From: Kitagawia praeruptora
Taxonomy: Eukaryota > Streptophyta > Magnoliopsida > Apiales > Apiaceae
Assembly: GCA_037693485.1 (NCBI GenBank)
Contig: CM075345.1
Location: forward strand, 111,656,001-111,720,000
Direction of reading: 5' to 3'
Length of the DNA: 64,000 nt
A model generated the notes under the pieces. That model was given only the letters and a program-made list of their open reading frames with translations. It was not told the origin of the DNA and did no database searches. Below are positions 1 through 9,807 of the stretch, piece after piece. The position numbers and the translations under genes are program-made. Every line of letters begins with the position of its first letter. Position 1 is the first letter of the stretch.

Positions 1-1210
1 TCCTACCCCTGTTGGCCCAACTATTGCTGTTGTCAAATGGTATCCAGCATGATACCATTCCCCTGTATATCAACTTAAATAAGTATCAATCTACAACAAC
101 AATAATACCAAAATTAAATTATCATATCAAACTAACATTATAATCCAAATATTGTAGCCTTATGAATGCTCTTTTTTCGTGATAACAAAAGGTCGAGGTT
201 CGAGAATCCGCTTATGTTATTAGAATTGTAGGTACCTTTAGATTCAAGAATAAAAGGGGTGGTAGAATCACGGAAACGCACCAACATCTTCTCTATGACT
301 ATCTGCACCAACAATTCTTCAGAAAGCTGCACCAAAACCCTAATTTCAGAAATTCAAATAAGAAATTCAAAAATGATAAATTACCTTAAATAACGGCCAA
401 GATCAAAACCAAGTGACAGAGCTCCTGTAAAAATAAATTCAAAATAAAGTATAACAAATACATCCAAGTAAATGGAAACACCCAATTTAAGAAATTAGGG
501 TTTTGATTTAAAAACCCCCAATTTAAGAAATTAGGGTTTTAATTTTAAAAAACCCCCAAATTAAAGGTTATATATCCATGCAATTTCAATAGACAAAATC
601 CTAGACATAGTAGAGGAGACCCTATTCGTGCAGTGAAGACCAATTTAAAGCTTACCATTTTGGGTAGAGACGCGCGAGCAGATGTGAGGCTGGACGGAGG
701 TGAGTAGAGCAGAGGTGAGGCCGGCCGGAGGTGAGTAGAGGGTTGAGGTGAGTTATAGTAGTGAGAAACGTGAAAGAAATTTCAGTCGAGAGAGAGAGAG
801 AGAGTTTTAGTCGAGAGAGAGAGAGGGGTTCATCGAGAGAGAGAGGGGGTTCAGTCAGGTGAGAGTTATGAGAGTGTTAGTTTTTTTTAGTTTTTTGTTT
901 TACTTTAATTAGCTTTGTCTGAAAGGGGGGAAATAATTGGGGGAAATAATTGGTAAGGGGGGAAATTTTGATTAAGGGGGGAGAATATTTGGTGTAAAGG
1001 AGGGAAATTTTGATTAAGGGGGAAACAAATGAAATGGGGCGCGCGTTGAAATTTATAAGTCGAACTTTAGACATCAGTTTTAAAATAAGCAATGTCGTAA
1101 AAAGACAAAGACATCAGATTTACGCGGGGTGATGTTATTACATCTTTTAACATCAGCAACATTAGTAACCGATGTCTAACGTGTGATGTCTTTTTAACTT
1201 TTTCTTGTAG
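1..1210 (-). mobile_element. End of a CACTA (En/Spm-like) transposon
   Basis: Read on the minus strand, the segment begins at 1210 with CTACAAGAAAAAG, close to the usual plant CACTA terminus (CACTACAAGAAAA) but with the first bases changed. The next 170 bases carry short subterminal words in both orientations (gacatcag, gatgtc, aacatcag, cgatgtc near 1068-1190), as expected of transposase-binding repeats. Further in there is a pyrimidine-rich stretch (GA tracts at 787-846 on the plus strand) and then ATG followed at once by a GTAAGC splice-donor-like sequence near 650, resembling a leader and first exon. The other end lies outside the window. No transposase domain is visible, so it may be a non-autonomous or truncated copy. 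Confidence 0.58.
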
Positions 1211-1713
1211 ACTAGTAATAAAGCATGAATTCTTGTCTAACTCAGATGAGGATAGAGGTGTTTCGAGGTTATGAAGTGTCTACAGTCTATTTTATTTATA
1301 AACTTGTGATTATGATTGTGATCTAATTTTGGAAGTATTTCTGATGAGCATCGCACACACGCACGTTTCTGTTCATGTATTGTTAGTATACGGGGACTTA
1401 GTCTAGCTCTATTTGGATTTAGTTACATTCTTTGAGATATTTGCTTGCTAGTAGATTTTGGTTAGTTCGAGCGGATCGTTGCATTTTCATATTAGTTGCA
1501 TTCATGCATTGCATTGTTTAGTTAGAAGGATTTTGTGGGTACATTCGCTATAGGCCCTCACGAGACCTTACTCGTCCACTAGGGCCGCCTAGGGGTTTAA
1601 AGGGTTTGTTGCATATGCCAAATGCAACCGTGATCACCTACGGAAGTGGTACTAGTTAGTTAGTTTTTAATTGTTTATGCTTGAGGACAAGCATCGGTTT
1701 AAGTTTGGGGGTG
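1211..1713 (+). mobile_element. Athila-lineage 3' untranslated region, relic
   Basis: This non-coding stretch matches the last 200 bases before the 3' LTR of the complete Athila element in this window, best at 1535-1650 against 56549-56672. It ends in a polypurine tract (TTTAAGTTTGGGGGTG, about 1698-1713) directly before an LTR start. Everything upstream, including gag and pol, is missing. The conserved block can fold into three small hairpins, reported separately. Confidence 0.6.
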
Positions 1714-3435
1714 TGATATATGGATTTTATATCCATTTGGAGCATTCCTTATCGGCTTAAATTGATTCACTTGGCCTCAAGTTTGTTGTAGTTTTGATAT
1801 GTTTTATTTAAGTGTGCAGGTTTGCAAGAATATCGATTAGGTTTGATGTTTCCGTCAATTTTGGAGTTGAAAGTTAGCATTGGAATGAAGAATGGGAACT
1901 TGTTTAAGCTTCCATGAAGATTATAAGGCTGAAGGATTGAAGATGGAAGCTAATGGAAAAGAAACGGGAGAAAACGGAGCGAAAACGAAGAAATAAGAGC
2001 AAAATAAGCAACCGGGCAGAATTCAGCTAGGTAGGCTGCTTAGTTGCTAGGCAGTCTGTGCAGCAAACAGACATGAGCTAGGCAGTTTGCGCACTTGCTA
2101 GGCAGACTGCGCACTAATTCGCTGGAAAAATGCTGATTTATTGTTTGGGCCATATCTTGAGTTCTACAAGTCCATTTTGGGCAATCTTACAGTCCACGCG
2201 AAGCTAACGAGATTCTCTATCATTCTAAAGTGGTCCAGATGTCCAACTACAACTGGAACGGCCCAGAAATACTGAAGAAAAGTCAGCTACGAATTTTCCT
2301 TAAAACAGAATCAGTTTAGGAAACGTATTTTGTGCTAAACTGTAGAAATTCTATTTTAACTCTATTTTGGGGAATTTCTTGTTGGACAAGACTTCTAGAG
2401 CCTATTTAAACACATCCTACCATTGTAATTTGTATCATTACATATCATAATGTACAAACACAAGGGAGAAAAGGAGAGAGAGATTCAACGCTCGTGACAA
2501 GCAACGGATCTAGATCTACTTCATCTTTTGCATTCTTTTCTTAGGCGCTACTTTGGATTATAGATTTGTTTTTCTCAACTCTTTGTTTTATTAATATTAC
2601 TACTTTCATTCATACTTTGTTTAATATCATGTTTTCATCAAATCCCATGGTGACGAACGGTTCAATTATGAGCTAATCGTTGTCATGGGATTCTAACGGA
2701 TTTATCTATGTAGCTTAGTAATTTGATTGCTTTAAAGATTTATATGTGGTGAATTCTTGATATCATCGTATGGTTATGATTCATGTGTTTAGATGCGTAG
2801 CTAACATCTAATTTGTTAATCTTTTGTGAAGCGAGAGTGGATCTTGAGATTTAGAACTTGCCATGCTAGCATAGGATAGGTTGATGTTTTAACATCATGA
2901 TTTGTAGCGTAAATAGAGATATTATGCTGCCCTATGTGATCTTAATAGACAACTTGTTCTTCAACCGTTATGTTTTCAAATCTTATAGAGATATATGGTC
3001 TAAGCATAATTGGTGTCTATTCATCTTCTATCTCTTTTGTGGATGTATGTTTAGTTTGGTATTCGTATACTGAGAAGTAGCGTATACTTATTTCGTGTTG
3101 TCTGATCAGATATCAAAACCATCACATGCATTGATTAAATGCATCAGCTCTAAGCGAAGTATTTAATGAAGTTAGGATCCCATGTTTATTCTCATATAAG
3201 TAAATCAGTTTTAAAACTCATTAGTTAATTAATTCTTAGTTTAATAATTTGCATCTTAGTTTAATTTAGATAATTAAAAACCCCAAATTATTATTTGCCT
3301 TAGCAGTGAATTAAAACCATACATTGTTGCATAGGTACATCTACTGAATTGAAACCTAAACCAGATCTTTGTGGAACGAACTTGATTTGTATCTGTATTA
3401 CTTGTGACCACGTGCACTTGCATGATTTTGTGTTA
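1714..3435 (+). repeat. Diverged Athila-lineage LTR
   Basis: The LTR starts with TGATATATGG just after the polypurine tract. It shares several blocks with the Athila LTR at 41542, including TTTGGGCCATAT, GTCCACGCGAAGCT, a GGTCCAG word and a GGCCCAGAAA-like word, in the same order. The end near 3435 is uncertain because the terminal CA has decayed; the preceding GACCACGTGCACTTGC corresponds to the last bases of the Athila LTR. A TATA-like CTATTTAAACA lies near 2402. No primer-binding site follows, so this is a truncated 3' end. Confidence 0.62.
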
Positions 3436-3443
3436 ATAGATAT

Positions 3444-4935
3444 GCTCAAGAAAGTTAAAATGCAGACAATAAAGTGGAATAAAGAGATCAATATGAGCAT
3501 TTTTCAAAAAATTAAAAGAGAGGAAGAAAGACTATCTCTAGCCGAGGAAGAAAACAAAGTGAGGGACTTCTTGAATAACATTAAAGAAAAATTGGAAGAT
3601 CTCTATCTAATAAGGGACAAAATGCTAGGGTAAAATTCAAGGATCCAGTGGCTCAAAGAAGGGGATAGGAATACAAAAGTTTTGCATCAAGTAATCTAGA
3701 GAAGAAGAGCTAGAAACAAGATATAAATTAATAAATTGCAGGGGGTTGAGTGTGTTACACCAGACATAATTAAAGATGCCTTTTTTCAACTACTCAAATT
3801 TCTTTAAGAATAAACAAGGCAATCTTCTCTTTAAATCTGGAAAACTCTTTAGAAACAAGTTGTCAAATCAAGAAAAACTACACTTAGATAGAAATTTCTT
3901 AGAATCAGAACTGGAGTTGGCACTTTCTCAAAGTGACTCAAACAAAGCACCAGGCCTAGATGGAATGACAGCTGAAGTCCTAAAGTGCCTTTGGCCTTAC
4001 CTCAAGCAACCAATGCTGATTTCACTGAATATTTTTTTTAAACTGGAACTTTACCCCCAGGAATGAACTCAGCCTTCATAACACTCATTCCAAAGATTGA
4101 AGCCGCTATTCAAGTTTTTGACTATAGGCCAATCAACCTTATCAACACTTCGATGAAACTCATCTAAAAACTGTTAGCTAATAGATTGGCAACAATGATA
4201 GATAAGTTAATAGATCCCTCTCAAACAGGATGCATCAAAGGAAGGCAGATAGGAGAAGGGATCTTGATCACAAATGAGATAGTTCATCAACTGAAAATCA
4301 AAAAAACCAAAGGTTTGGTGTTGAAATGGCTCACCAACTAGAGAATTTCATCTTGAAAGAGGTTTAAGGCAAGGAGATCCTTTGTCCCCTAGTTTGTTCA
4401 ATATTGCTGGAGAATTCTTCGCTTGCTTAATGCACAAAGCAAGAGAATTAGGTATGCTGAAAGGAATTAAGATAGAAAATCATGGGAAGAAACTAACTCT
4501 TCTCCAGTTTACAGATGATACCATAGTGTTATTGGACAAATGAACCCCAAATGTGAGAATGATCAAAAGATTACTGCAAATTTTTTAGATGATTGCAGGA
4601 TTAAAAATCAACTTCAGTAAGAGCAATCTTTACTCATGGGGTAATGAAGAGGAATAAATAACTACATGGACAGATATTTTAGGATGCAATAGAGGCACTC
4701 TCTCTATAAATTATTTAGGTGCTATAGTAGGTCAAAATCCAAAATTGAAAAGGTATGTCATAATTTTACAAAATGGACGAATTATTCTCTTAACATGGCA
4801 AGCAGAAGTGTCTTGGTTAAAGTAGTATTGAATAGTCTACCAATATATTTGTTTAATCTCTACAAAAATGCCACAGTCAGTAAGCAATGTTCTTAAAATG
4901 AAATGAAGAAAGTTTCTGTGGGGAAATATACAAGA
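3444..4935 (+). pseudogene. LINE reverse transcriptase, broken
   Basis: Conceptual translation across several frames gives a recognisable non-LTR reverse transcriptase. It contains the pre-RT block IQWLKEGDRNTK (near 3640), NKAPGLDGM (near 3945), FDYRPINL (near 4120), SQTGCIKGRQIGE (near 4220), LRQGDPLSP (near 4360) and the catalytic block QFTDDT (near 4508; family usually FADD). The segment between KGLVLK (about 4320) and the FHLERGLRQGD block is far too short, so the motif that supplies the first catalytic aspartate is deleted. Stops occur inside several blocks. It cannot be functional. Confidence 0.8.
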
Positions 4936-5143
4936 TGCAGAAGCAAGCAATATAAAAAAGATTTCACCTACTCAAGTGGTCAGAAGTATGTAAAGACAAG
5001 CAAAGCGGAGGTCTTAGTTTGGGATGTTTAGACAAAAAGAATGAAACTCTGTTGGGGAAATGGTGGTGGAAGTGGTTTTAGAAAGGCGGAAACCGTGGAG
5101 GAAGATTATAAATGAGATTTAAAATCTTAATACTCATGAAGGG

Positions 5144-5800
5144 TTGGATCAGGAGAATCTTAAAAAGAAAAAACCCTTAGGCATTCTTAAGAGTATAATA
5201 GAAATAGAATCAAACTCAGCCCTAGCTTCAGTGCTAAATCTTGAAAACTATAGTTGGAAGCTAGGAAATGGGAGATCAATCTTATTATGGGAAGATAAGT
5301 GGGTAACAAATTTTGATAATCCTCTTTACAAAGCTTTTCCCAGACTATATTTGATTTCCAAATGGAAAAAGTTATCGATGGAAATGGTGTTGAATGATTG
5401 GAGAACACTAGCTAACAAAAAGGAAGCATGGTCAAGAAATCTCATAGCATGGGAACTAGTACAAGTTGAAGTAATTATTAACATTCTTGATACTGATAAA
5501 GAAGACAAGGTGATATGGAAGGTAAATGAAAGTGATTTTATCACAATAGAAGTTTATTCTCTAGCTGTTTGTGAAACTTCAAGGAAAGATAGCAAATGGA
5601 TTCAATTATGGAAAGATGAAAGTGCCCCTAAAAGTCCAAATGTTCCTGTGGAAATTTGAAAACAAAATCATTCCCTGCAAATATTTTCTTCAAAAAAGGT
5701 TATCTTATGTTGTAATAGGTGTAATGCTCAATCAGAGACTATGGAACATATTTTCTAGGAATGTCAAGATGTTAAATTACTATAGAACTTCATCTTGAAC
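5144..5800 (+). pseudogene. LINE zinc-binding (zf-RVT) domain, broken
   Basis: The segment contains the conserved GNGRSILLWEDKWV block (near 5260), then DKVIWKVNES (near 5505), then in a shifted frame FLWKFENKIIP. A further frame reads a cysteine pair (LCCNRCN) followed by ETMEHIF and a later ECQ, the C-x2-C...H...C layout of zf-RVT. At least one frameshift and two stops separate these blocks. It links the reverse transcriptase to the RNase H domain in this LINE. Confidence 0.68.
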
Positions 5801-5894
5801 TGGTGGAGCATAAGGAATTTCAATGTACTAAATTTCTGGAATGTCATATCTCTGTTCCAAGATCATCATCATAAAGAGGTATGGGAAATAGTAA

Positions 5895-6347
5895 TTGTTT
5901 CAACCTTATGACCTTGTGGATTGCAAGAAATCAGTTGATTTTCAATTCAGTAAAAGAAAAATTTGTACAACTGTAAAAATTGGTAAAGGCAACTCTTCAT
6001 TAAAACATTCCCTTCTTAAATTCCTATTCTCGGGTAAAGGCAATTCTTCTTCTCATTTGAAAGCAGAAATAGAAGCTATAAAGTTCTGTGCAAAGGCTCT
6101 CATTAGCACATTACAAGAAGAGGAAAGCTCAGTGATTTGCACAGACAGCCAACTAGCGATTGTAAACTTTTTAAGACTGAGAGCAGGTTTGTTAAATGAG
6201 ATAGATAAAGATATAGAGTGGATTCAATTAGCATCTTATTTTAAAATTAGATTATATTATATTCTGAGAAACGAGCTACATGGTGCAGACGAGTTGGCAA
6301 AGCAAGGTATCCAGAGAAGGGCTATATTACATGCATGGGCGGTTTAA
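5895..6347 (+). pseudogene. LINE RNase H-like (RVT_3) domain
   Basis: An open stretch of about 150 codons carries the second half of an RVT_3-type RNase H fold: AEIEAIKFCAKAL with the catalytic glutamate, CTDSQLAIVNF with the catalytic aspartate, and the C-terminal RNELHGADELAKQG block where an aspartate is again expected. The first beta strands with the initial aspartate are not recognisable. It continues the LINE at 3440. Plant L1 elements often end in such a domain, which helps remove the RNA strand during insertion. Confidence 0.68.
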
Positions 6348-6350
6348 TTC

Positions 6351-6694
6351 TATATCGAGCCCAATTGTGTATTATAGGTAATGGGCTTAATTTTAATTAA
6401 CCCAATAATTGGAGTCGATAAAACTGAAAGAAGATTCTAGAGAATGTTTTTTATTACAAGAAATATGAAGAGGTGCTAATAATTAACTTTTTTGAATTAT
6501 ATCAGGGGAGAGGAGGAGTGTATCAGTTGCAATAATATTTTATTGGGGTAACAAAAATAAGCATTCATGACAATGATGCAGTTTTGAGGCTAGAGGGCTT
6601 AAATACCCTAGGCTAGTACTAGTTCATTTGCTCAAATCTCTCCACACTAATCTCTCATATTATCTCTCTCAAACCCTACTTTTCTTCTTCACAA
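6351..6694 (+). other. AT-rich spacer upstream of RNase H-like pseudogene
   Basis: No coding sequence is visible. The last part reads like a transcript leader: a TATA-like CTTAAATACCC near 6598 and a pyrimidine-rich run up to the ATG at 6695. I see no repeat ends. Confidence 0.3.
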
Positions 6695-7316
6695 ATGGAA
6701 AAGGGCTGGGACTTTCCAAAATCTGGGTATGTCAAGATCAATGTTCATCCTCTTACGCTTAATGAACAACTACCAAATGGTAATGATGCAGGTATTGGGG
6801 TTGTGGTAAGAGATGAGAAAGGTATCATCATCAAGATGATCTCTGGAGCAGTCCATGACCTAACTGTAAGAGCCAATGAACTCTGGGGTTTTCTGGTCAG
6901 TCTGAGGATGACTTTTTATGAAAAGCTTAACTATGTTCTGTTGGAATCTGATAATCTTGAAGCACTCAAAGAATGGGAGGACTATAAGTGGTTTTCAGAC
7001 CCAAACCACTCAAGGGTTATTCAACAGCTTGAATAGAGGAAGAAAGACAAGAAACTTCATCTAGAAATTTCAGAGTGCATTGAGAGCGAACAGATTGGCT
7101 CGGTACCTTGCAGAGGATGGCCGGTGCAATGAATAGTACCAGATTGGTTGTGTTCAAAAGGGCTTTTGGGAGAGTCAAAGAACTTTGGAGGTGGGACATG
7201 GGGCTGGAGGCAATTGATGATAGATTTGAGGAAGTGTTAGAAGAAGAATATATGGACATGCAAGCTCAAGAAGAAGATAATAATGATGAAGGAATGGAGG
7301 CCGACTTAGGTAACTA
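6695..7316 (+). pseudogene. RNase H-like (RVT_3) protein, frameshifted
   Basis: The first frame starts at ATG 6695 and reads SGYVKINV, then AGIGVVVRDEKG, then ANELWGFL and LLESDNLEAL, which is the RVT_3 RNase H pattern (the usual first aspartate, KINVD, is replaced by histidine). It stops at 7034. A second frame near 7085 continues with RANRLARYLAEDG, the domain's C-terminal block, and a third (from about 7120) reads STRLVVFKRAFGRVKELW and an acidic tail to 7316. Such LVVF...FGRVxELWxxDMGL tails occur in plant RNase H-domain proteins. Two frameshifts make it a pseudogene. It may be a host gene remnant or a retroelement derivative; the short size and leader-like upstream region leave both open. 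Confidence 0.62.
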
Positions 7317-7509
7317 GTTGGCTCATGATGTGAATCAACCAAATATGGGGACGGTGCAGAGACTGCAAGTGAACAGATGATGCAGAGGGAGGATGAGAAC
7401 ATTGGCAATGTTCAAGATGTGGTGATGCAAGTGTACTGGAACAAGATTGAAGGGTTTCGAAGCTGGCTATTTAATCTTCAATTTTATGATTAATTAGCTA
7501 TAATTATTA

Positions 7510-7525
7510 CTCCATCCTTTCCTCT
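7510..7525 (+). mobile_element. Left terminal repeat of a Stowaway-like MITE (split)
   Basis: CTCCATCCTTTCCTCT follows a TA at 7508-7509. Joined across the LTR element, it continues into the MITE body at 14777, and its inverse is found at 15025-15050 (GGGGGATGGAGGGAA followed by TA). The last five bases, CCTCT, are also the target duplication of the LTR element. Confidence 0.55.
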
Positions 7526-8310
7526 TGTTGTGCCCAAAATCTCTATGGGCTAGATTTAGGCCCATTGGGCTTAAGGATCCAATCCGCATTATTAATATGG
7601 GTTATGATTGAGGTCCCTTAAGTTAAATGGGGCTAAATAGCACGTGAAATAGATCTGGACAGGTTCAGCTTCCCGAGAGACAGCTTCCCGAGAGACAGCT
7701 TCCTGCAGACAGCTTCCCGAGAAACAGGTTCCTGCAGACAGGTTCCTGAGAGACAGCTTCCTGTGCGAAGATAGATTTATTCCAGCAGATTTATAGTACG
7801 ATAAAGCCTCCTATTCTTTAGGAGCAAGTCATGAACATCAACTCCTTATTGGAATGTATTCCTTGGGCGCAGATGATCCTTGAATACACCTAATAGGACG
7901 AGAACTTGTAAACATACTCCTAGTCGGACTAGAACTCGAGTTCTATTCGACTTAGGTCGCCTATTCGTGGCTGAAATCTGGAGAAAAGGAGGTCCCCACG
8001 AATTAGGAACCTAGAATATTGCTGCCTAACCAGACTTCTAGTCTAAAAAGAACTACGTGAACTTGATCCCTATATATACAAGGGTACGTAGGCATCTTGA
8101 GAACACGGTTGCAAGCCTCACAATACACCTACGAGATTCTTGAGAACACACGACACAAGCCTCAAAGGAACTCGCGAGATTCTTGTAAACGCTCTCGAGC
8201 TCAGTTCAACCCCTACAAAAAACCTCCATTCTCCATAGATTAGTTGATCGTTAGCCTTTACAACTCACCATAAACCTCTCAAAAGTTGTTACGATATCCA
8301 CTCATCAACA
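7526..8310 (+). repeat. 5' LTR of gag-only element
   Basis: It begins TGTTGTGCCC and ends CATCAACA. At 7667-7763 it holds about seven tandem copies of a 14-15 bp unit (AGCTTCCCGAGAGAC and variants). A TATA box (TATATATACA) lies at 8070-8079, so transcription should start near 8100 and the 3' part of the LTR is the R/U5 leader. Confidence 0.92.
8070..8079 (+). promoter_or_regulatory. TATA box in 5' LTR of gag-only element
   Basis: CCCTATATATACAAGG is a strong plant TATA context in the expected part of the LTR. The same sequence recurs in the 3' LTR near 14531. Confidence 0.5.
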
Positions 8311-8329
8311 TTGGCGCTAGAAGGAGGGG
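8311..8329 (+). other. Primer-binding site of gag-only element
   Basis: TTGGCGCTAGAAGGAGGGG lies directly after the terminal CA of the 5' LTR, the position and general TGGCGC form of a plant LTR-element primer-binding site. I do not assign the priming tRNA. Confidence 0.7.
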
Positions 8330-8355
8330 AGAGTTATCATCTTAAGAGTGGAAAG

Positions 8356-9807
8356 ATGGCAGGCAGTTCTAATAACGAAGCAACACAATCTGTAGAGAAA
8401 GATCAAACCCCGAAAACGAAGAAGATTACTCCTGCTGACGTCCTAGAGCATCTAAAGTCGATTGAAGAAAGGCTTACAACCCTCGAACAAATAACACCGA
8501 AGAAGAAGAAGAAGTCGAAGTTAGCAGCTGGTAAGAAGGGTAAAAAAGCTAAGATTAATCCCAAGCAGTTAGGCGTCGATGAAGAAGAACGTGAAGAAAA
8601 GGCCGAGGAGGAGATCGAAGACCTAAAGAAAGATACTGAAGGTGAAGAAGATGGTGAACCAAGGGATAAACAACCTCCTGTTAAGGAACCTTCCATCGAG
8701 ATAATTAAAGATGATTCAAGTTCAGTCGAGATCGCAAGCGATTCGTGTATAGCAGATTCACAGGAAGCCGATGATAAAGATAAGGAAGCAAATGACGGTG
8801 GAGCTGGTGATTTGAATGCTGAAGACATCAAGAAGATTATAGTGAAACTCGAGGAAGAAAAGCGGTCAATAACAGGTGTGATGACCTCATCTCCATTCAC
8901 CAAGAAGGTTAGAAAATCCCCGTTACCAAAGTCCTATCGTATGTCAAACGAGTTTAAATTTGATGGCACTACGGATCCTGTGGAGTATCTGGGTCGTTTC
9001 AATACTGAGATGGATGTTTATCAAGTTAAGGAGCTAACAAGGTGTAGATTATTGGCTGCAACCCTTTATGGTGGAGCTCATCAGTGGTTTAAGAGGTTAC
9101 CATCAGATTCTATAAATTCCTGGGAGAATATGGGGAAACTCTTCGTCACTCAGTTTAGAGCTTCCGTCGCTTTTGCACCCCCAACCAATATATTGGCCAA
9201 CATCAAGCAGAGAGCAGATGAGACCTTGACAGAGTACCTCAAACGTTTTAATGCAGAGGTTCCCAGAGTTAAGAAAGCTCCTGACGAGGTCATTATGAGC
9301 TTCCTGATTGCTGGAGTTAGAGCTGGTTCAGACTTCTGGAAGGAGTTACAAGTACGTGAACCTGGTACACTGGCTGATTTCTACAAACAAGCTGAACTAT
9401 ATAAGTGTGTAGAAGAATCCTTGTTGAAGTTGAGAGAAACAGAAGATTTTGGAGATGAAGCTAGTCACAAAGGAAGCAAGCGAGAGAGGTCTCCAAGCCC
9501 GCAAGCATATGTTATTGGGGATCGTGCTTCCTCCAAAAGAAGTAAAACAAATTCGAAGATAAAGCGCGACAATTATACCTCTTTGGTCGCTCCAGTGGAC
9601 CACATCTTCACGGTTTATGGGAAAGAAGGAATATTTGCAAAGCCCGTACCTTTACCTATAGGAGCAAGGAAAGATCTGAAGAAATATTGTGACTTCCATG
9701 AGGATAATTGCCATGATACTTCCGAATGCAGAGCACTGAAAGACCAAATTGAGGATTTGATTAAAGCTGGGAAGCTCGGGGAATGGATAGCTCGAGGTGA
9801 CCAGTAG
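8356..9807 (+). CDS. gag: Gag polyprotein, Tat lineage, intact
   Basis: An uninterrupted frame of 483 codons starts at ATG 8356, the first ATG after the primer-binding site. The N-terminal 190 residues are lysine-rich then strongly acidic. Residues about 196-357 form a Retrotrans_gag (PF03732-like) capsid domain: FKFDGTTDPVEYL, LYGGAHQWFKRL, FVTQFRAS, ETLTEYLKRFN and FLIAGVRAGS are recognisable. Near residue 440-465, YCDFH...CHDTSECRALK is the Cys/His block common at the C terminus of Tat gag proteins. The protein should form the particle that packages element RNA. The frame ends at TAG 9805-9807 with no pol after it. Lack of stops in an otherwise gene-less element suggests recent selection or recent copying from a functional source. 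Confidence 0.88.
   Translation: MAGSSNNEATQSVEKDQTPKTKKITPADVLEHLKSIEERLTTLEQITPKKKKKSKLAAGKKGKKAKINPKQLGVDEEEREEKAEEEIEDLKKDTEGEEDGEPRDKQPPVKEPSIEIIKDDSSSVEIASDSCIADSQEADDKDKEANDGGAGDLNAEDIKKIIVKLEEEKRSITGVMTSSPFTKKVRKSPLPKSYRMSNEFKFDGTTDPVEYLGRFNTEMDVYQVKELTRCRLLAATLYGGAHQWFKRLPSDSINSWENMGKLFVTQFRASVAFAPPTNILANIKQRADETLTEYLKRFNAEVPRVKKAPDEVIMSFLIAGVRAGSDFWKELQVREPGTLADFYKQAELYKCVEESLLKLRETEDFGDEASHKGSKRERSPSPQAYVIGDRASSKRSKTNSKIKRDNYTSLVAPVDHIFTVYGKEGIFAKPVPLPIGARKDLKKYCDFHEDNCHDTSECRALKDQIEDLIKAGKLGEWIARGDQ

Larger units (their letters stand above)
3440..6350 (+). mobile_element. Decayed L1-type LINE with RNase H domain
   Basis: Three parts of a LINE ORF2 protein follow one another on the plus strand: reverse transcriptase, the zinc-binding zf-RVT domain, and a C-terminal RNase H-like domain. 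This order is typical of plant L1 elements. The 5' part (ORF1 and endonuclease) is absent, so the copy is 5'-truncated, as many LINEs are. Frames change repeatedly and many stops are present. I see no poly(A) tail or clear target duplication. The left edge abuts the Athila LTR relic. Confidence 0.85.
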
